From: Paraflavitalea devenefica
GTDB taxonomy: Bacteria > Bacteroidota > Bacteroidia > Chitinophagales > Chitinophagaceae
DNA length: 64,000 bases
Assembly (NCBI RefSeq): GCF_011759375.1
Contig: NZ_JAARML010000009.1
Coordinates: 62,001-126,000, forward strand
Reading direction: 5' to 3'
Shown: piece by piece, positions 29,742 through 38,241 of the stretch
Layout of the letters: each line of letters opens with the position of its first letter
How positions within the stretch are numbered: position 1 is the first letter of the stretch
The notes under the pieces: model-generated
Databases searched by the model: none
What the model was told of the DNA's origin: nothing
The model's input: the letters and a program-made list of their open reading frames with translations, nothing else
Position numbers and translations under genes: made by a program

Positions 29742-30856
29742 TATATAATCGTTGACTTCCTCAACTCTATATTAGCCTTGTTCACTCCATCCGGTATGCG
29801 ATTGGCTACATAATCACAGATCAGTTCACCAATGGTGGAAGTGAAATAGAAATTGATCGAGTCAATATCTTTTGTAACAAAACCATTCTGCAAAGTCCAC
29901 TCCACGGCTTCCCGTACCAGGGCTGCTTCTTTCGGCAAACCAATGTGGTCCAGCAACATAGCAGCAGAAAGGATAGAGCCCAATGGGTTGGCAATGTCTT
30001 TACCGGCCGCCTGCGGATAAGAACCATGGATGGGTTCAAACAGGGCGGCACCTTTACCCATGGAAGCAGAAGGCAATAAGCCCAGCGATCCGCTGATAAC
30101 ACTGGCCTCATCACTGATGATATCACCAAACATGTTCTCTGTCAACACTACATCAAACTGTTTGGGGTTCTGGATGATCTGCATGGCCGCATTGTCTACA
30201 AACAAAAAGTCGACAGTTACATCCTTATACTGACCAGCGATCTCCTGCACTACTTTACGCCATAACCGGGAGGTTTCGAGCACATTGGCCTTGTCTACCA
30301 ACGTGAGCTTCTTCCTGCGCTGTTGCGCATAACGGAAGGCAAGGTGTGACACCCGCTCAATTTCTTCGCGGGTGTACACACAATCGTCAGAGGCCCGGGT
30401 GCTCTCCTCATTAATCTCTTTTTTACCGAAGTAAATACCCCCCGTGAGTTCACGGAAGATCACAAAATCGACCCCTTCAATGTTCTTTGTTTTCAAGGGG
30501 GAAAGATGATGCAAAGACGGATACGTGGTTACGGGTCGTATGTTGGCAAACAATTGTAATGACTTGCGCAGCTTGAGTAACCCTTGCTCGGGGCGTACTT
30601 TGGCAGAAGGATCATTGTCGTATTTAGGATGACCAATAGCGCCAAACAGGATCGCATCGCTGTTGAGGCAGGCTTCAATGGTTTCATCGGGTAATGGGTT
30701 GCCGGTTTTATCAATGGCATCGGCACCCATCAGACAATGCCGGTAATGAAAGGTATGACCGAACTGGTCAGCAATGGCATTCAGCACCTTGACCGACTGC
30801 CGGGTTACTTCCGGGCCGATGCCATCGCCTTCAATTACAACAATATTTTTTTCCAT
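29741..30856 (-). CDS. leuB: 3-Isopropylmalate dehydrogenase
   Basis: NAD-dependent oxidative decarboxylation of 3-isopropylmalate. The 371-residue protein starts MEKNIVVIEGDGIGPEVTRQ and has the substrate-site REL(T)GGIYFG at about residue 135, the YTREEIERVSHLAFRYAQQR helix, and the metal/NAD segment TENMFGDIISDEASVISGSLGLLPSAS (about 230-256), of which the Asp residues are the metal ligands. Last gene of the leuACDB group; 32 bases behind leuD. Confidence 0.96.
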   Translation of the reverse strand: MEKNIVVIEGDGIGPEVTRQSVKVLNAIADQFGHTFHYRHCLMGADAIDKTGNPLPDETIEACLNSDAILFGAIGHPKYDNDPSAKVRPEQGLLKLRKSLQLFANIRPVTTYPSLHHLSPLKTKNIEGVDFVIFRELTGGIYFGKKEINEESTRASDDCVYTREEIERVSHLAFRYAQQRRKKLTLVDKANVLETSRLWRKVVQEIAGQYKDVTVDFLFVDNAAMQIIQNPKQFDVVLTENMFGDIISDEASVISGSLGLLPSASMGKGAALFEPIHGSYPQAAGKDIANPLGSILSAAMLLDHIGLPKEAALVREAVEWTLQNGFVTKDIDSINFYFTSTIGELICDYVANRIPDGVNKANIELRKSTII

Positions 30857-30888
30857 GTAGTTTTTTGTTTTCGGGTTGGGATAAACGT

Positions 30889-31485
30889 TTACGGACGGGC
30901 CGTTTCAAAGGCCTCTATTTCGTTGCGCATGCTCAGCAGGTAATCAATATCATCATACCCGTTGAGCAGACAAGTCTTTTTGTAACTGTTGATTTCAAAT
31001 GTTGATTGTGCACCGGTAGCCTTGATGGTGATAGTCTGTTGTTCCAGGCTCACTTCTATTTCAGTAGCAGGGTCATTCTCTACCGCCTTGAATATTTCCT
31101 GCAGGAACGCTTCGCTTACCTGTACCGGTAGTAAGAAGTTATTTAACGAGTTATTGCGGAAGATATCGGCAAAGAAACTGCTTACCACTACATCAAATCC
31201 GGCATCCTTAATGGCCCAGGCAGCATGCTCCCTGGAAGAACCGCATCCGAAGTTGCGGGCAGCCACCAGGATCTTCCCTTTGTAAACAGGGTTATTCATT
31301 ACAAAATCAGCTTTGGGCTGATTTTCATCATCATTATTAAAACGCCAGTCACGAAACAGGTTCTTACCAAATCCATCCCGGCTGGTAGCCTTGAGGAAAC
31401 GGGCAGGAATGATCTGATCGGTATCGATGTTTTCGATATTGACCGGAACAACCGTACTCTTTATTATATTGATTGCCTTGCTCAT
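30889..31485 (-). CDS. leuD: 3-Isopropylmalate dehydratase small subunit
   Basis: Forms the swivelling domain of the aconitase-type isomerase with LeuC. The 198-residue protein has [14 protein letters not shown] (about residue 19) and the substrate-binding [17 protein letters not shown] motif (about 75). Length matches LeuD. It lies 11 bases behind leuC, suggesting translational coupling. Confidence 0.96.
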   Translation of the reverse strand: MSKAINIIKSTVVPVNIENIDTDQIIPARFLKATSRDGFGKNLFRDWRFNNDDENQPKADFVMNNPVYKGKILVAARNFGCGSSREHAAWAIKDAGFDVVVSSFFADIFRNNSLNNFLLPVQVSEAFLQEIFKAVENDPATEIEVSLEQQTITIKATGAQSTFEINSYKKTCLLNGYDDIDYLLSMRNEIEAFETARP

Positions 31486-31496
31486 TGAATCATTAA

Positions 31497-32894
31497 TTAT
31501 AAATACTCTCTTACGTCTGCTACTTCTCCTGTGATGGCTGCTACCGCAGCGGTCAAAGGGCTGGCTAAAAAGGTCCGGGCATTGGGTCCCTGCCTTCCTT
31601 CAAAGTTCCTGTTGGAAGTAGAGATACAATATTTACCGGCCGGTATCTTGTCTTCATTCATGGCCAGGCAGGCAGAACAACCGGGCTGGCGCAACTGGAA
31701 GCCGGCCTCTTCAAATACTTTATCAATGCCTTCGGCAATCGCCTGCTTTTCCACCTGGCGGGATCCTGGTACAATCCATACCTGTACATCATCGGCTTTT
31801 TTCCTGCCCTTCACAAAAGAAGCTACCAGTCGAAGGTCTTCAATGCGGCTGTTGGTGCAGCTACCAATGAAAACATAGTCTACTTTTTTACCTTTGATGC
31901 CGCTGCCCGGCTGAAGGCCCATGTAGTTGAGTGATTTCAGGAAAGAGAGCTTCTCTTTCTCATCAATCTCATTTTCGGCAGGTATATGTCCTGTAACACC
32001 CATGCCCATACCAGGATTGGTGCCATAGGTGATCATGGGTTCAATATCAGCCGCGTTGATGTGGATCTCTTTATCGAATACTGCCTCTGCATCGGAATAC
32101 AATTCTTTCCAGGCATTGAGCTTTCTTTCCCACTGGCTACTACCTGGGGCGAATAAGCGGCCTTTGATGTAATCGAAAGTGATGTCATCCGGAGCGATCA
32201 TACCACCACGGGCGCCCATTTCAATGCTCATGTTGCAGATGGTCATGCGGGCTTCCATGCTAAGGCTGCGGATAGCAGAACCTGCAAATTCCACAAAGTA
32301 ACCGGTGGCGCCGCTGGCCGATATCTGTGCTATTATAAACAAAATGATGTCTTTCGACACCACTCCTTTGTTTAATTCCCCTTCTACATTGATGCGCATG
32401 AGCTTTGGCTTGCTCTGCATTAAACACTGGGTAGCCATGACCATTTCCACTTCGCTGGTACCAATACCAAAAGCAATGGTCCCGAAAGCGCCGTGCGTGG
32501 AGGTATGGCTATCGCCACACACAATGGTCATACCCGGTTGGGTAACTCCCAGTTCAGGCCCTATTACATGCACAATGCCCTGGAACGGGTGTCCAAGGCC
32601 ATATAATTCGATATCGTGTCTTTTACAGTTCTCGATGAGTTGCTGCACCTGGTTGCGGGAGAGATCATCTTTGATAGGCAGGTGCTGATTGAGGGTAGGT
32701 ACATTGTGATCGGCAGTAGCTACTACTTGCTGGGGACGGAATACTTTCAGGCCTCTTTTCTCCAATCCCTTAAAAGCCTGGGGACTGGTTACCTCATGAA
32801 TAAAATGTTTATCAATGTACAACACAGCAGGGCCGCCTTCAATTTGCCTGACGACGTGCTTTTCCCAGATCTTATCAAATAATGTCTTTCCCAT
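31497..32894 (-). CDS. leuC: 3-Isopropylmalate dehydratase large subunit
   Basis: Iron-sulfur isomerase subunit. In 465 residues it shows [19 protein letters not shown] (about residue 130), the first cluster cysteine in [16 protein letters not shown] (about 345), and the CxxC pair in [14 protein letters not shown] (about 405). Complete and typical. It is separated from leuA by a 95-base spacer containing a strong hairpin. Confidence 0.97.
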   Translation of the reverse strand: MGKTLFDKIWEKHVVRQIEGGPAVLYIDKHFIHEVTSPQAFKGLEKRGLKVFRPQQVVATADHNVPTLNQHLPIKDDLSRNQVQQLIENCKRHDIELYGLGHPFQGIVHVIGPELGVTQPGMTIVCGDSHTSTHGAFGTIAFGIGTSEVEMVMATQCLMQSKPKLMRINVEGELNKGVVSKDIILFIIAQISASGATGYFVEFAGSAIRSLSMEARMTICNMSIEMGARGGMIAPDDITFDYIKGRLFAPGSSQWERKLNAWKELYSDAEAVFDKEIHINAADIEPMITYGTNPGMGMGVTGHIPAENEIDEKEKLSFLKSLNYMGLQPGSGIKGKKVDYVFIGSCTNSRIEDLRLVASFVKGRKKADDVQVWIVPGSRQVEKQAIAEGIDKVFEEAGFQLRQPGCSACLAMNEDKIPAGKYCISTSNRNFEGRQGPNARTFLASPLTAAVAAITGEVADVREYL

Positions 32895-32927
32895 TTTCTT
32901 TTTGTGCTCTTTTCCTCGTGAATGAAA

Positions 32928-32949
32928 GCGTGGCGCAGAAGCGCCACGC
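32928..32949 (-). promoter_or_regulatory. Hairpin between leuA and leuC
   Basis: GCGTGGCGC (32949-32941), loop TTCT, GCGCCACGC (32936-32928), followed by TTTCATTC. Nine G/C-rich pairs but only a short T-run. It may be a partial terminator or a processing/stability element that sets LeuA output apart from LeuCDB. Confidence 0.6.
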
Positions 32950-32989
32950 CGTAAACAAAAACTACATGATTATGAGAAAATACTGCTCA

Positions 32990-34159
32990 CTATGCTACGG
33001 CGGCCTTTGCCTGGTATTGACTGGCAAGACCTTTTAAGTCCTCATCTTCCACCTCTTTTTTCCTATCGGCTACTTTGAGGAACTGATCATACAATACATC
33101 TATATCATTCCGGGTATACATGAATCCCAGTTTCTGGAAACGATGGGCCAGGGCGCTGCGGCCGCTGCGGGCTGTCAGCACGATCTTACTGCCATCTGCG
33201 CCTACTTCTTCCGGATTGATGATCTCGTAGGTCTGCGCATCTTTCAGGAACCCATCCTGGTGAATACCGGAGGAGTGGGAGAAAGCATTGGCGCCTACAA
33301 TCGCTTTATTGGGTTGAACCGGCATACGCATGGTATCGGAAACCAGGCGGCTCAGCGGGTTCAGTTGTTTGGCGTTGATATTGGTGTAGTAACCCAGTGT
33401 ACTGTGTTGTTTGATGACCATCACTACTTCTTCGAGGGAAGTGTTGCCGGCCCTTTCGCCCAGCCCATTGATGGTACATTCGATCTGGCGGGCTCCGCTG
33501 ATCACGCCGGCAATGGAGTTGGCGGTAGCCAGGCCCAGGTCATTGTGGCAATGGCAGGAAATAACTGCCTTATCAATATTTGGTACATTGTTGACCAGAT
33601 AGGCGATCTTTTCGCCATACTGGTGTGGCAGGCAATAACCGGTAGTATCCGGGATATTTACAGTAGTAGCGCCGGCAGCGATGACCGCCTCCACTACCCT
33701 GGCCAGGTATTCATTTTCTGTACGGCCGGCATCTTCTGCATAGAATTCCACATCATCGGTGAAGTTGCGCGCCCATTTCACACATTGGGCTGCTCTTTGC
33801 AGGATGTCTTCCCGGGTAGAATTAAATTTAGACTTAATATGATAGTCAGAAGTACCAATACCCGTGTGGATACGCCTTCTTTTGGCGCTTTGGAGGGCTT
33901 CTGCAGCTACTTCAATGTCCTTTTGAACAGCACGGCTAAGACCGCAGATGACTGCATTTTTGATGACTTTACCGATCTCATGTACACTTTGAAAATCGCC
34001 AGGTGAAGAGATGGGAAAACCAGCCTCAATGATGTCAACACCCAATGCTTCGAGGGCCAGAGCTATTTCAATTTTTTCCGCTGTATTTAACTTACATCCG
34101 GGAACTTGTTCCCCATCGCGCAAAGTAGTATCAAAAATATAGACCTTTTGTCCTGGCAT
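32990..34159 (-). CDS. leuA: 2-Isopropylmalate synthase, short form without regulatory domain
   Basis: Condenses 2-oxoisovalerate with acetyl-CoA, the committed leucine step. The catalytic barrel begins [20 protein letters not shown], with the metal-binding HxH in [15 protein letters not shown] (about residue 203) and the [14 protein letters not shown] motif (about 230). The protein ends at [14 protein letters not shown] plus about 45 residues, that is just after the second subdomain. The roughly 120-residue C-terminal leucine-binding domain of the E. coli type is absent, and the 95 bases before leuC leave no room for it. First gene of leuACDB. A homocitrate-type specificity is unlikely given the operon. 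Confidence 0.93.
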   Translation of the reverse strand: MPGQKVYIFDTTLRDGEQVPGCKLNTAEKIEIALALEALGVDIIEAGFPISSPGDFQSVHEIGKVIKNAVICGLSRAVQKDIEVAAEALQSAKRRRIHTGIGTSDYHIKSKFNSTREDILQRAAQCVKWARNFTDDVEFYAEDAGRTENEYLARVVEAVIAAGATTVNIPDTTGYCLPHQYGEKIAYLVNNVPNIDKAVISCHCHNDLGLATANSIAGVISGARQIECTINGLGERAGNTSLEEVVMVIKQHSTLGYYTNINAKQLNPLSRLVSDTMRMPVQPNKAIVGANAFSHSSGIHQDGFLKDAQTYEIINPEEVGADGSKIVLTARSGRSALAHRFQKLGFMYTRNDIDVLYDQFLKVADRKKEVEDEDLKGLASQYQAKAAVA

Positions 34160-34191
34160 AATAAATTTTAAGAAGGGTAATAAGATAAAGG

Positions 34192-34244
34192 AGCAGGCTG
34201 TTTATTTTGTGTTGCTTGCTGAGAAACCGGTTAAACAACCTGCT
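34192..34244 (-). promoter_or_regulatory. Inverted repeat in the leuA 5' region
   Basis: AGCAGGTTGTTT (34244-34233 on the minus strand) and AAACAGCCTGCT (34203-34192) form a 12-pair stem with one G-U pair and a 29-base loop, about 33 bases ahead of leuA. The T content downstream (CCTTTATCTTATT) is weak. The stop codon of the candidate leader frame overlaps the 5' arm. Confidence 0.55.
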
Positions 34245-34284
34245 GTACCGAAATTATCTCTGTTAATTGAGTAAGTGAAATCAA
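34231..34284 (-). CDS. Candidate branched-chain leader peptide of leuA
   Basis: A 17-codon frame from TTG (34284) to TAA reads LISLTQLTEIISVQQVV. The preceding in-frame codons (KLLTI) are also branched-chain rich but offer no start codon. Leu, Ile and Val make up about 10 of 17 residues and the stop overlaps the hairpin at 34192-34244. A TTG start, no exact promoter box, and chance enrichment in AT-rich DNA keep this tentative. Confidence 0.3.
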   Translation of the reverse strand: MISLTQLTEIISVQQVV

Positions 34285-34370
34285 AATTGTAAGTAATTTA
34301 CACTGCTTAACCCCTAAAGATCAATACGTAATTATTTGAATATCAACAGGTTTAACGATTATTAAATACG

Positions 34371-35933
34371 ATGCCCAATCGCTCAACTGATGCACTTTTT
34401 CAGCTTATCCATTCCCTGGAAAAGTCGGAAAAAAGGAATTTCAAGCTGTATGTACAACGCAATTCTTCCAGCGAAGAGTTGAAGGTGGTACAGCTTTTTG
34501 ATGCATTGGATAAGATGGATGAATATGACGAGGCCCTGCTGCTGAGGAAGAATGAAGGTATTAAGAAGCAGCAGCTCTCCAATATTAAAGCCCATTTGTA
34601 CAGACAGATCTTATCCAGCCTTCGCCTGATCAAGGATGAAAGTAATATAGATATCCAGTTGCATGAGCAGATGGACTATGCGCGGATCTTATACAATAAA
34701 GGCTTGTACCTGCAAAGCCTGAAGGTGCTGGACAAGATGAAGGAAACAGCGCGGACGCATAACCAGGTCACTTATTTACTGCAGGCTTTGTTTTTTGAGA
34801 AGAAGATAGAGGCGCTGCATATTACCCGCAGTATGCAGGACCGTGCAGAAAAGCTAACGAATGAGGTAGATGAAGTGAATACCAAACTGGTGAATACCGG
34901 TAAGCTTTCCAACCTCTCCCTCCTGCTGTACAGTTGGTATATTAAGCATGGCCATGCCCGGAATGAAAAGGATGAAACCGACCTGCGCAATTTCTTTGAA
35001 CAACATTTTCCTGCCGGCGCAGAAGAACCGAAAGGTTTTTATGAGAAGCTGTACCTGTACCAAAGTTACTGCTGGTATGCTTTTATACGGCAGGACCTGT
35101 TGCAGTATTATCGTTATACGCAGAAATGGGTAGAGCTGTTTGACAAGGAACCTTTTATGATGGAGGTGGAAACAGCCCACTATATTAAGGGTATGCACAA
35201 CCTGCTGAGCGCGCATTTTGACCTGCAGAATTACCAGAAGTTCAATGAGGCATTGGCAAAGTTTGAAGCATTCGCCCAGTCGGATATTGCCAATTCGAAC
35301 GACAATAACCGCATCCAGACGTTCGTGTACCTGCAGATCTCGCGGATCAATAAGCACTTTATGGAAGGCACATTCAGTGAAGGGCTTTCCCTGGTGCCAC
35401 AAACAGAAGAGAAGCTGAAGGAATATTATCTGTTCCTCGACAGGCACCGGGTGCTGGTATTCTATTACAAGATCGCCTCCCTGTATTTTGGCAGCGGTCA
35501 TTATGAACAGGCCATTGATTACCTGAATAAGATCATTAACTGGAAGGTAGACCTGCGTACCGACCTGCAGTGTTATTCACGGCTGTTGCACCTGATAGCA
35601 CATTATGAGCTGGGTAATTTCGACCTGCTGGAATACCTGTTCAAATCCGTGTACCGCTTTATGGCCAAGATGGAAAACCTGAGCGTGGTGGAAGAAGAGA
35701 TCTTCCGCTTTTTAAGGCGCTCCTTCCATGTTTCCCCCAAGCAATTAAAGGGAGAGTTTGAAAAACTGCTGAATAAGCTGAAACAACATGAACGCAACCG
35801 CTTCGAAACGCGGGCCTTTATGTACCTCGATATTATTTCCTGGCTGGAAAGCAAGATCAACAATACGCCGGTGCAAAACGTGATCCGGCAGAAATTCCTC
35901 AATGCCGTGAAGCATAAGGCGTCTGAATGCTAA
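34371..35933 (+). CDS. Helical TPR-like repeat protein of unknown function
   Basis: A 520-residue, almost wholly alpha-helical protein without signal peptide or membrane segments. Pairs of helices with the TPR spacing are visible, for example RILYNKGLYLQSLKVLDKMK near residue 105 and IASLYFGSGHYEQAIDYLNK near 365. The N-terminal part (LFQLIHSLEKSEKRNFKLYV) recurs as the start of Bacteroidota proteins of this kind, but I know no assigned function. A role in protein-protein contacts is all that can be inferred. It is divergent from leuA, sharing the 210-base promoter region. Confidence 0.8.
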   Translation: MPNRSTDALFQLIHSLEKSEKRNFKLYVQRNSSSEELKVVQLFDALDKMDEYDEALLLRKNEGIKKQQLSNIKAHLYRQILSSLRLIKDESNIDIQLHEQMDYARILYNKGLYLQSLKVLDKMKETARTHNQVTYLLQALFFEKKIEALHITRSMQDRAEKLTNEVDEVNTKLVNTGKLSNLSLLLYSWYIKHGHARNEKDETDLRNFFEQHFPAGAEEPKGFYEKLYLYQSYCWYAFIRQDLLQYYRYTQKWVELFDKEPFMMEVETAHYIKGMHNLLSAHFDLQNYQKFNEALAKFEAFAQSDIANSNDNNRIQTFVYLQISRINKHFMEGTFSEGLSLVPQTEEKLKEYYLFLDRHRVLVFYYKIASLYFGSGHYEQAIDYLNKIINWKVDLRTDLQCYSRLLHLIAHYELGNFDLLEYLFKSVYRFMAKMENLSVVEEEIFRFLRRSFHVSPKQLKGEFEKLLNKLKQHERNRFETRAFMYLDIISWLESKINNTPVQNVIRQKFLNAVKHKASEC

Positions 35934-35997
35934 AGCTTCCAAAATTGCAGTAGAAAGGCCTCCGAATGGTGGTCTGGACGTGGCTTTCCGCATATAT

Positions 35998-36051
35998 ACT
36001 TGCACTGGAATGGTAGTAAACTTGCACTGGAGTGCTCTGGCCAGTGCAAGT
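35998..36051. repeat. Three copies of CTTGCACTGG, two direct and one inverted
   Basis: ACTTGCACTGGA occurs at 35998-36009 and 36020-36031, and CCAGTGCAAGT at 36041-36051. The second and third form an 11-pair hairpin. It lies behind the TPR gene without a T-run; it may be a 3' end structure or a small intergenic repeat. Confidence 0.6.
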
Positions 36052-36120
36052 CTGTTAAAATGCGAATGCTATATGGCCGCAATAATGTGTGCATTATCAA
36101 TAGGATAGCCCTGGATTCTC

Positions 36121-36147
36121 CAGGCACTCCTAATTAGCCAGTGCCTG
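36121..36147 (+). repeat. Hairpin CAGGCACT/AGTGCCTG
   Basis: An eight-pair stem (36121-36128 with 36140-36147), loop of 11, followed by TTTACACC. Weak terminator candidate behind the TPR gene. Confidence 0.45.
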
Positions 36148-36181
36148 TTTACACCTATTTTCTTTCCCCCAATACCAATAC

Positions 36182-36240
36182 AAAAGGCTGATTATAATAG
36201 ACTTACCAACCATTAGTCTTATTACAATCAGCCTTTAAAA
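36182..36240. terminator. Bidirectional terminator between the TPR gene and the cys operon
   Basis: AAAGGCTGATTATAATAGACT and a near-perfect mirror ending AATCAGCCTTT form a stem of about 20 pairs with one bulge. Both strands carry short A/T runs at the ends. It lies between convergent genes. Confidence 0.7.
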
Positions 36241-36281
36241 GTATCGGCAAATGCTCTTATTGCCTTATTTTCTATTGATTA

Positions 36282-37445
36282 TTAATACTTTGTAAGCTCC
36301 GGTTGTACTTCGTCAATGTACCCAAGTATACCTCCCTTGAGGTTGTACAGGTTCGTAAACCCGAACTTCTCTTCCAGTTCCCGGATGGCTTTGGCGCTGC
36401 GGCCACCCATTTTACAATGCACGACTACTTTTGTGTCGCGGCGGAATTTATCAGCGTTATCCGCCACCGTAGCCAGCGGTATTAGTTCGGCGCCAATGTT
36501 TACCAGGTCATACTCATGCTTTTCACGAACATCAATGAGCTGGAATGGTTCGCCCTTTACCTGCCAGTCGTACAGTTCTGTAGCGGTGATCTCCTTGATC
36601 GGTTTCTCCACTGCTTTCATGCCGCAGAATTGCTCATAATCTATCAGGGCAGTAATGGTAGGATTTTTACCATTGAGCGGGTTATCGTCCCGGCGGGAGA
36701 TGTTGAAGGTGCGGCTTTCAAAGTTGAGCGCATCGAAGATGTAAAAACGGCCGGCCAGCGGATCTCCTACACCGGTGATGACTTTGATCACTTCCAGCGC
36801 CTGCAGGCTTCCGATGATGCCGGGCAGCACACCCAATACACCACCTTCGGCGCAACTGGGCACCAGGCCCGGCGGCGGCGGTGTGGGATACAGGTCGCGG
36901 TAATTGGGACCTAATACCCCTTCTTTGTTACGGTAGTTGAAAACAGATACCTGTCCTTCAAACTGGAAGATAGAGGCATAGATGTTGGGCTTACCCAATA
37001 ATACAGCCGCATCATTGACGAGGTAGCGCGTGGGGAAGTTATCTGTTCCATCAGCTACCAGGTCGTAGTCTTTAAGAATATCCAGTGCATTCTGCGAGGT
37101 AAGCTGCGTATTGTACAACACGAGGTTGATGTGCGGATTAAGCGCCTGCAACCGGGCTTTGGCAGCTTCTACTTTGGGTTTGCCAACCGATTCCACGCCA
37201 AATAATACCTGGCGTTGCAGGTTGCTGTCATCCACTATGTCAAAGTCTACAATGCCAATAGTGCCTACACCGGCAGCAGCGAGGTATAGTAATGCCGGGC
37301 TGCCCAAACCGCCCGAACCCACGATCAACACTTTGGCGGCTTTAAGTTTTTGCTGGGCTTCCAAACCAAATTCAGGAATGATGATATGCCTGTTGTAACG
37401 GGCCAGTTCTTCTTTGGAGAAGGTTATGTTTGTATGATTGCTCAT
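36282..37445 (-). CDS. MoeB/ThiF-type adenylyltransferase with rhodanese domain (MoeZ-like)
   Basis: Activates the C-terminus of a ubiquitin-like sulfur carrier by adenylation and delivers sulfur to it. The 387-residue chain has the E1-like core with VLIVGSGGLGSPALLYLAAA (residues about 39-58), the ATP/arginine segment DDSNLQRQVLFG, and DGTDNFPTRYLVNDA. The C-terminal rhodanese domain (from about 275) carries the active-site loop VVHCKMGGRSAKA with its sulfur-accepting cysteine. I see no paired CxxC zinc motifs, unlike classical MoeB. It is the last gene of the cysM-mec-cysO operon, which matches the M. tuberculosis CysO/CysM/Mec/MoeZ set. A general role for thiamin or molybdopterin cannot be excluded, but no such genes are here. 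Confidence 0.88.
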   Translation of the reverse strand: MSNHTNITFSKEELARYNRHIIIPEFGLEAQQKLKAAKVLIVGSGGLGSPALLYLAAAGVGTIGIVDFDIVDDSNLQRQVLFGVESVGKPKVEAAKARLQALNPHINLVLYNTQLTSQNALDILKDYDLVADGTDNFPTRYLVNDAAVLLGKPNIYASIFQFEGQVSVFNYRNKEGVLGPNYRDLYPTPPPPGLVPSCAEGGVLGVLPGIIGSLQALEVIKVITGVGDPLAGRFYIFDALNFESRTFNISRRDDNPLNGKNPTITALIDYEQFCGMKAVEKPIKEITATELYDWQVKGEPFQLIDVREKHEYDLVNIGAELIPLATVADNADKFRRDTKVVVHCKMGGRSAKAIRELEEKFGFTNLYNLKGGILGYIDEVQPELTKY

Positions 37446-37500
37446 TGTTTCATGATTGAATGATTAATAATTCATGATGGCAGTCACAGGGTAAAGTTAC

Positions 37501-37779
37501 TTATTCTATTCCGCCGGCGATGGCAGGTACGATGCTGATAACGGTATCAGCTTTCACAGCGGTTTTCTCCTGTTGCAGGTCGCGGATATCATCATTGCCT
37601 ACAAAGATGTTGACAAAGGTGCGGATCTGTCCTTTATCATCCAGCAAGTGCTTTTTCAGTTCCGGAAAGTTAAGTGTTAATTCGCTAACGGTCTTTTCAA
37701 TGGTATCGGCCTGGATATCCAGCCTGGCCGTATTGTTGGTGAATTTTCGTAATGGTGTAGGAATGATTACTGTTGCCAT
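37501..37779 (-). CDS. cysO: CysO/ThiS/MoaD-family sulfur carrier protein
   Basis: A 92-residue beta-grasp protein that would carry sulfur as a C-terminal thiocarboxylate. It begins MATVIIPTPLRKFTNN, has the conserved RTFVNIFVGNDDIRDLQ near residue 53 and ends SIVPAIAGGIE. The closest pattern I recognise is mycobacterial CysO (FVNIYVNDEDVR, then PAVAGG). Here two residues (Ile-Glu) follow the Gly-Gly, so the tail must be trimmed before activation. The JAMM protease encoded next is the obvious candidate. Gene symbol is by analogy. Confidence 0.85.
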   Translation of the reverse strand: MATVIIPTPLRKFTNNTARLDIQADTIEKTVSELTLNFPELKKHLLDDKGQIRTFVNIFVGNDDIRDLQQEKTAVKADTVISIVPAIAGGIE

Positions 37780-37806
37780 GATCGTTGATGTTATTTGTTG
37801 TTTATA

Positions 37807-38241
37807 TTATAATGGTGATACTTCAAAAGTTGCTACGGTCTCTTCTTCAAACTGTACTTCATCATTTAAGCGCCAGGAACGCACAGGACCAATTTTTCCT
37901 TCCAGCACAGAGATGATGATGTAAGAGAAATAAGGCTGCGCCGCTACCCGGTCATGCTCGGAAGGAATGGCCGGATGATTGGGATGTGAGTGATATACTC
38001 CCAGCAGAAGCAGCTTGTTGTCTTCCGCATATTGCTCGGCCCTGATGTAGTCGAGCGGCGCTATCAGGAACCGCCGGCGCTTATCGCCTTCCTTAGCATT
38101 GTTCACTACCTGTATTTCACTGATAATCCGGTTACCTTCCCGGTCTTCTTCTCCAAACAGGAACCCGCAACATTCATCGGGAAAAGCCTGTACCGCGTCT
38201 TTGAACATTAATTCCTTTGCTACTGGTTGTATAGTTATCAT
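37807..38241 (-). CDS. JAMM/MPN metalloprotease (Mec-like)
   Basis: A 144-residue zinc protease of the M67 JAB family. The complete motif is visible: Glu23 in DECCGFLFG, His84 and His86 in VYHSHPNHP, then seven residues, Ser94, two residues, Asp97. In M. tuberculosis, Mec removes cysteine from the CysO-cysteine adduct. In this organism it may also trim the Gly-Gly-Ile-Glu tail of the carrier. Its ATG overlaps the cysM stop (ATGA), a sign of translational coupling. Confidence 0.9.
   Translation of the reverse strand: MITIQPVAKELMFKDAVQAFPDECCGFLFGEEDREGNRIISEIQVVNNAKEGDKRRRFLIAPLDYIRAEQYAEDNKLLLLGVYHSHPNHPAIPSEHDRVAAQPYFSYIIISVLEGKIGPVRSWRLNDEVQFEEETVATFEVSPL

Noticed and set aside
29537-29755. 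Plus-strand frame beginning MTTTTIIIAVITE, resembling a threonine leader
   Set aside because: It is the antisense of the Ile/Val leader peptide, has no cognate gene or terminator downstream on the plus strand, and runs into leuB.
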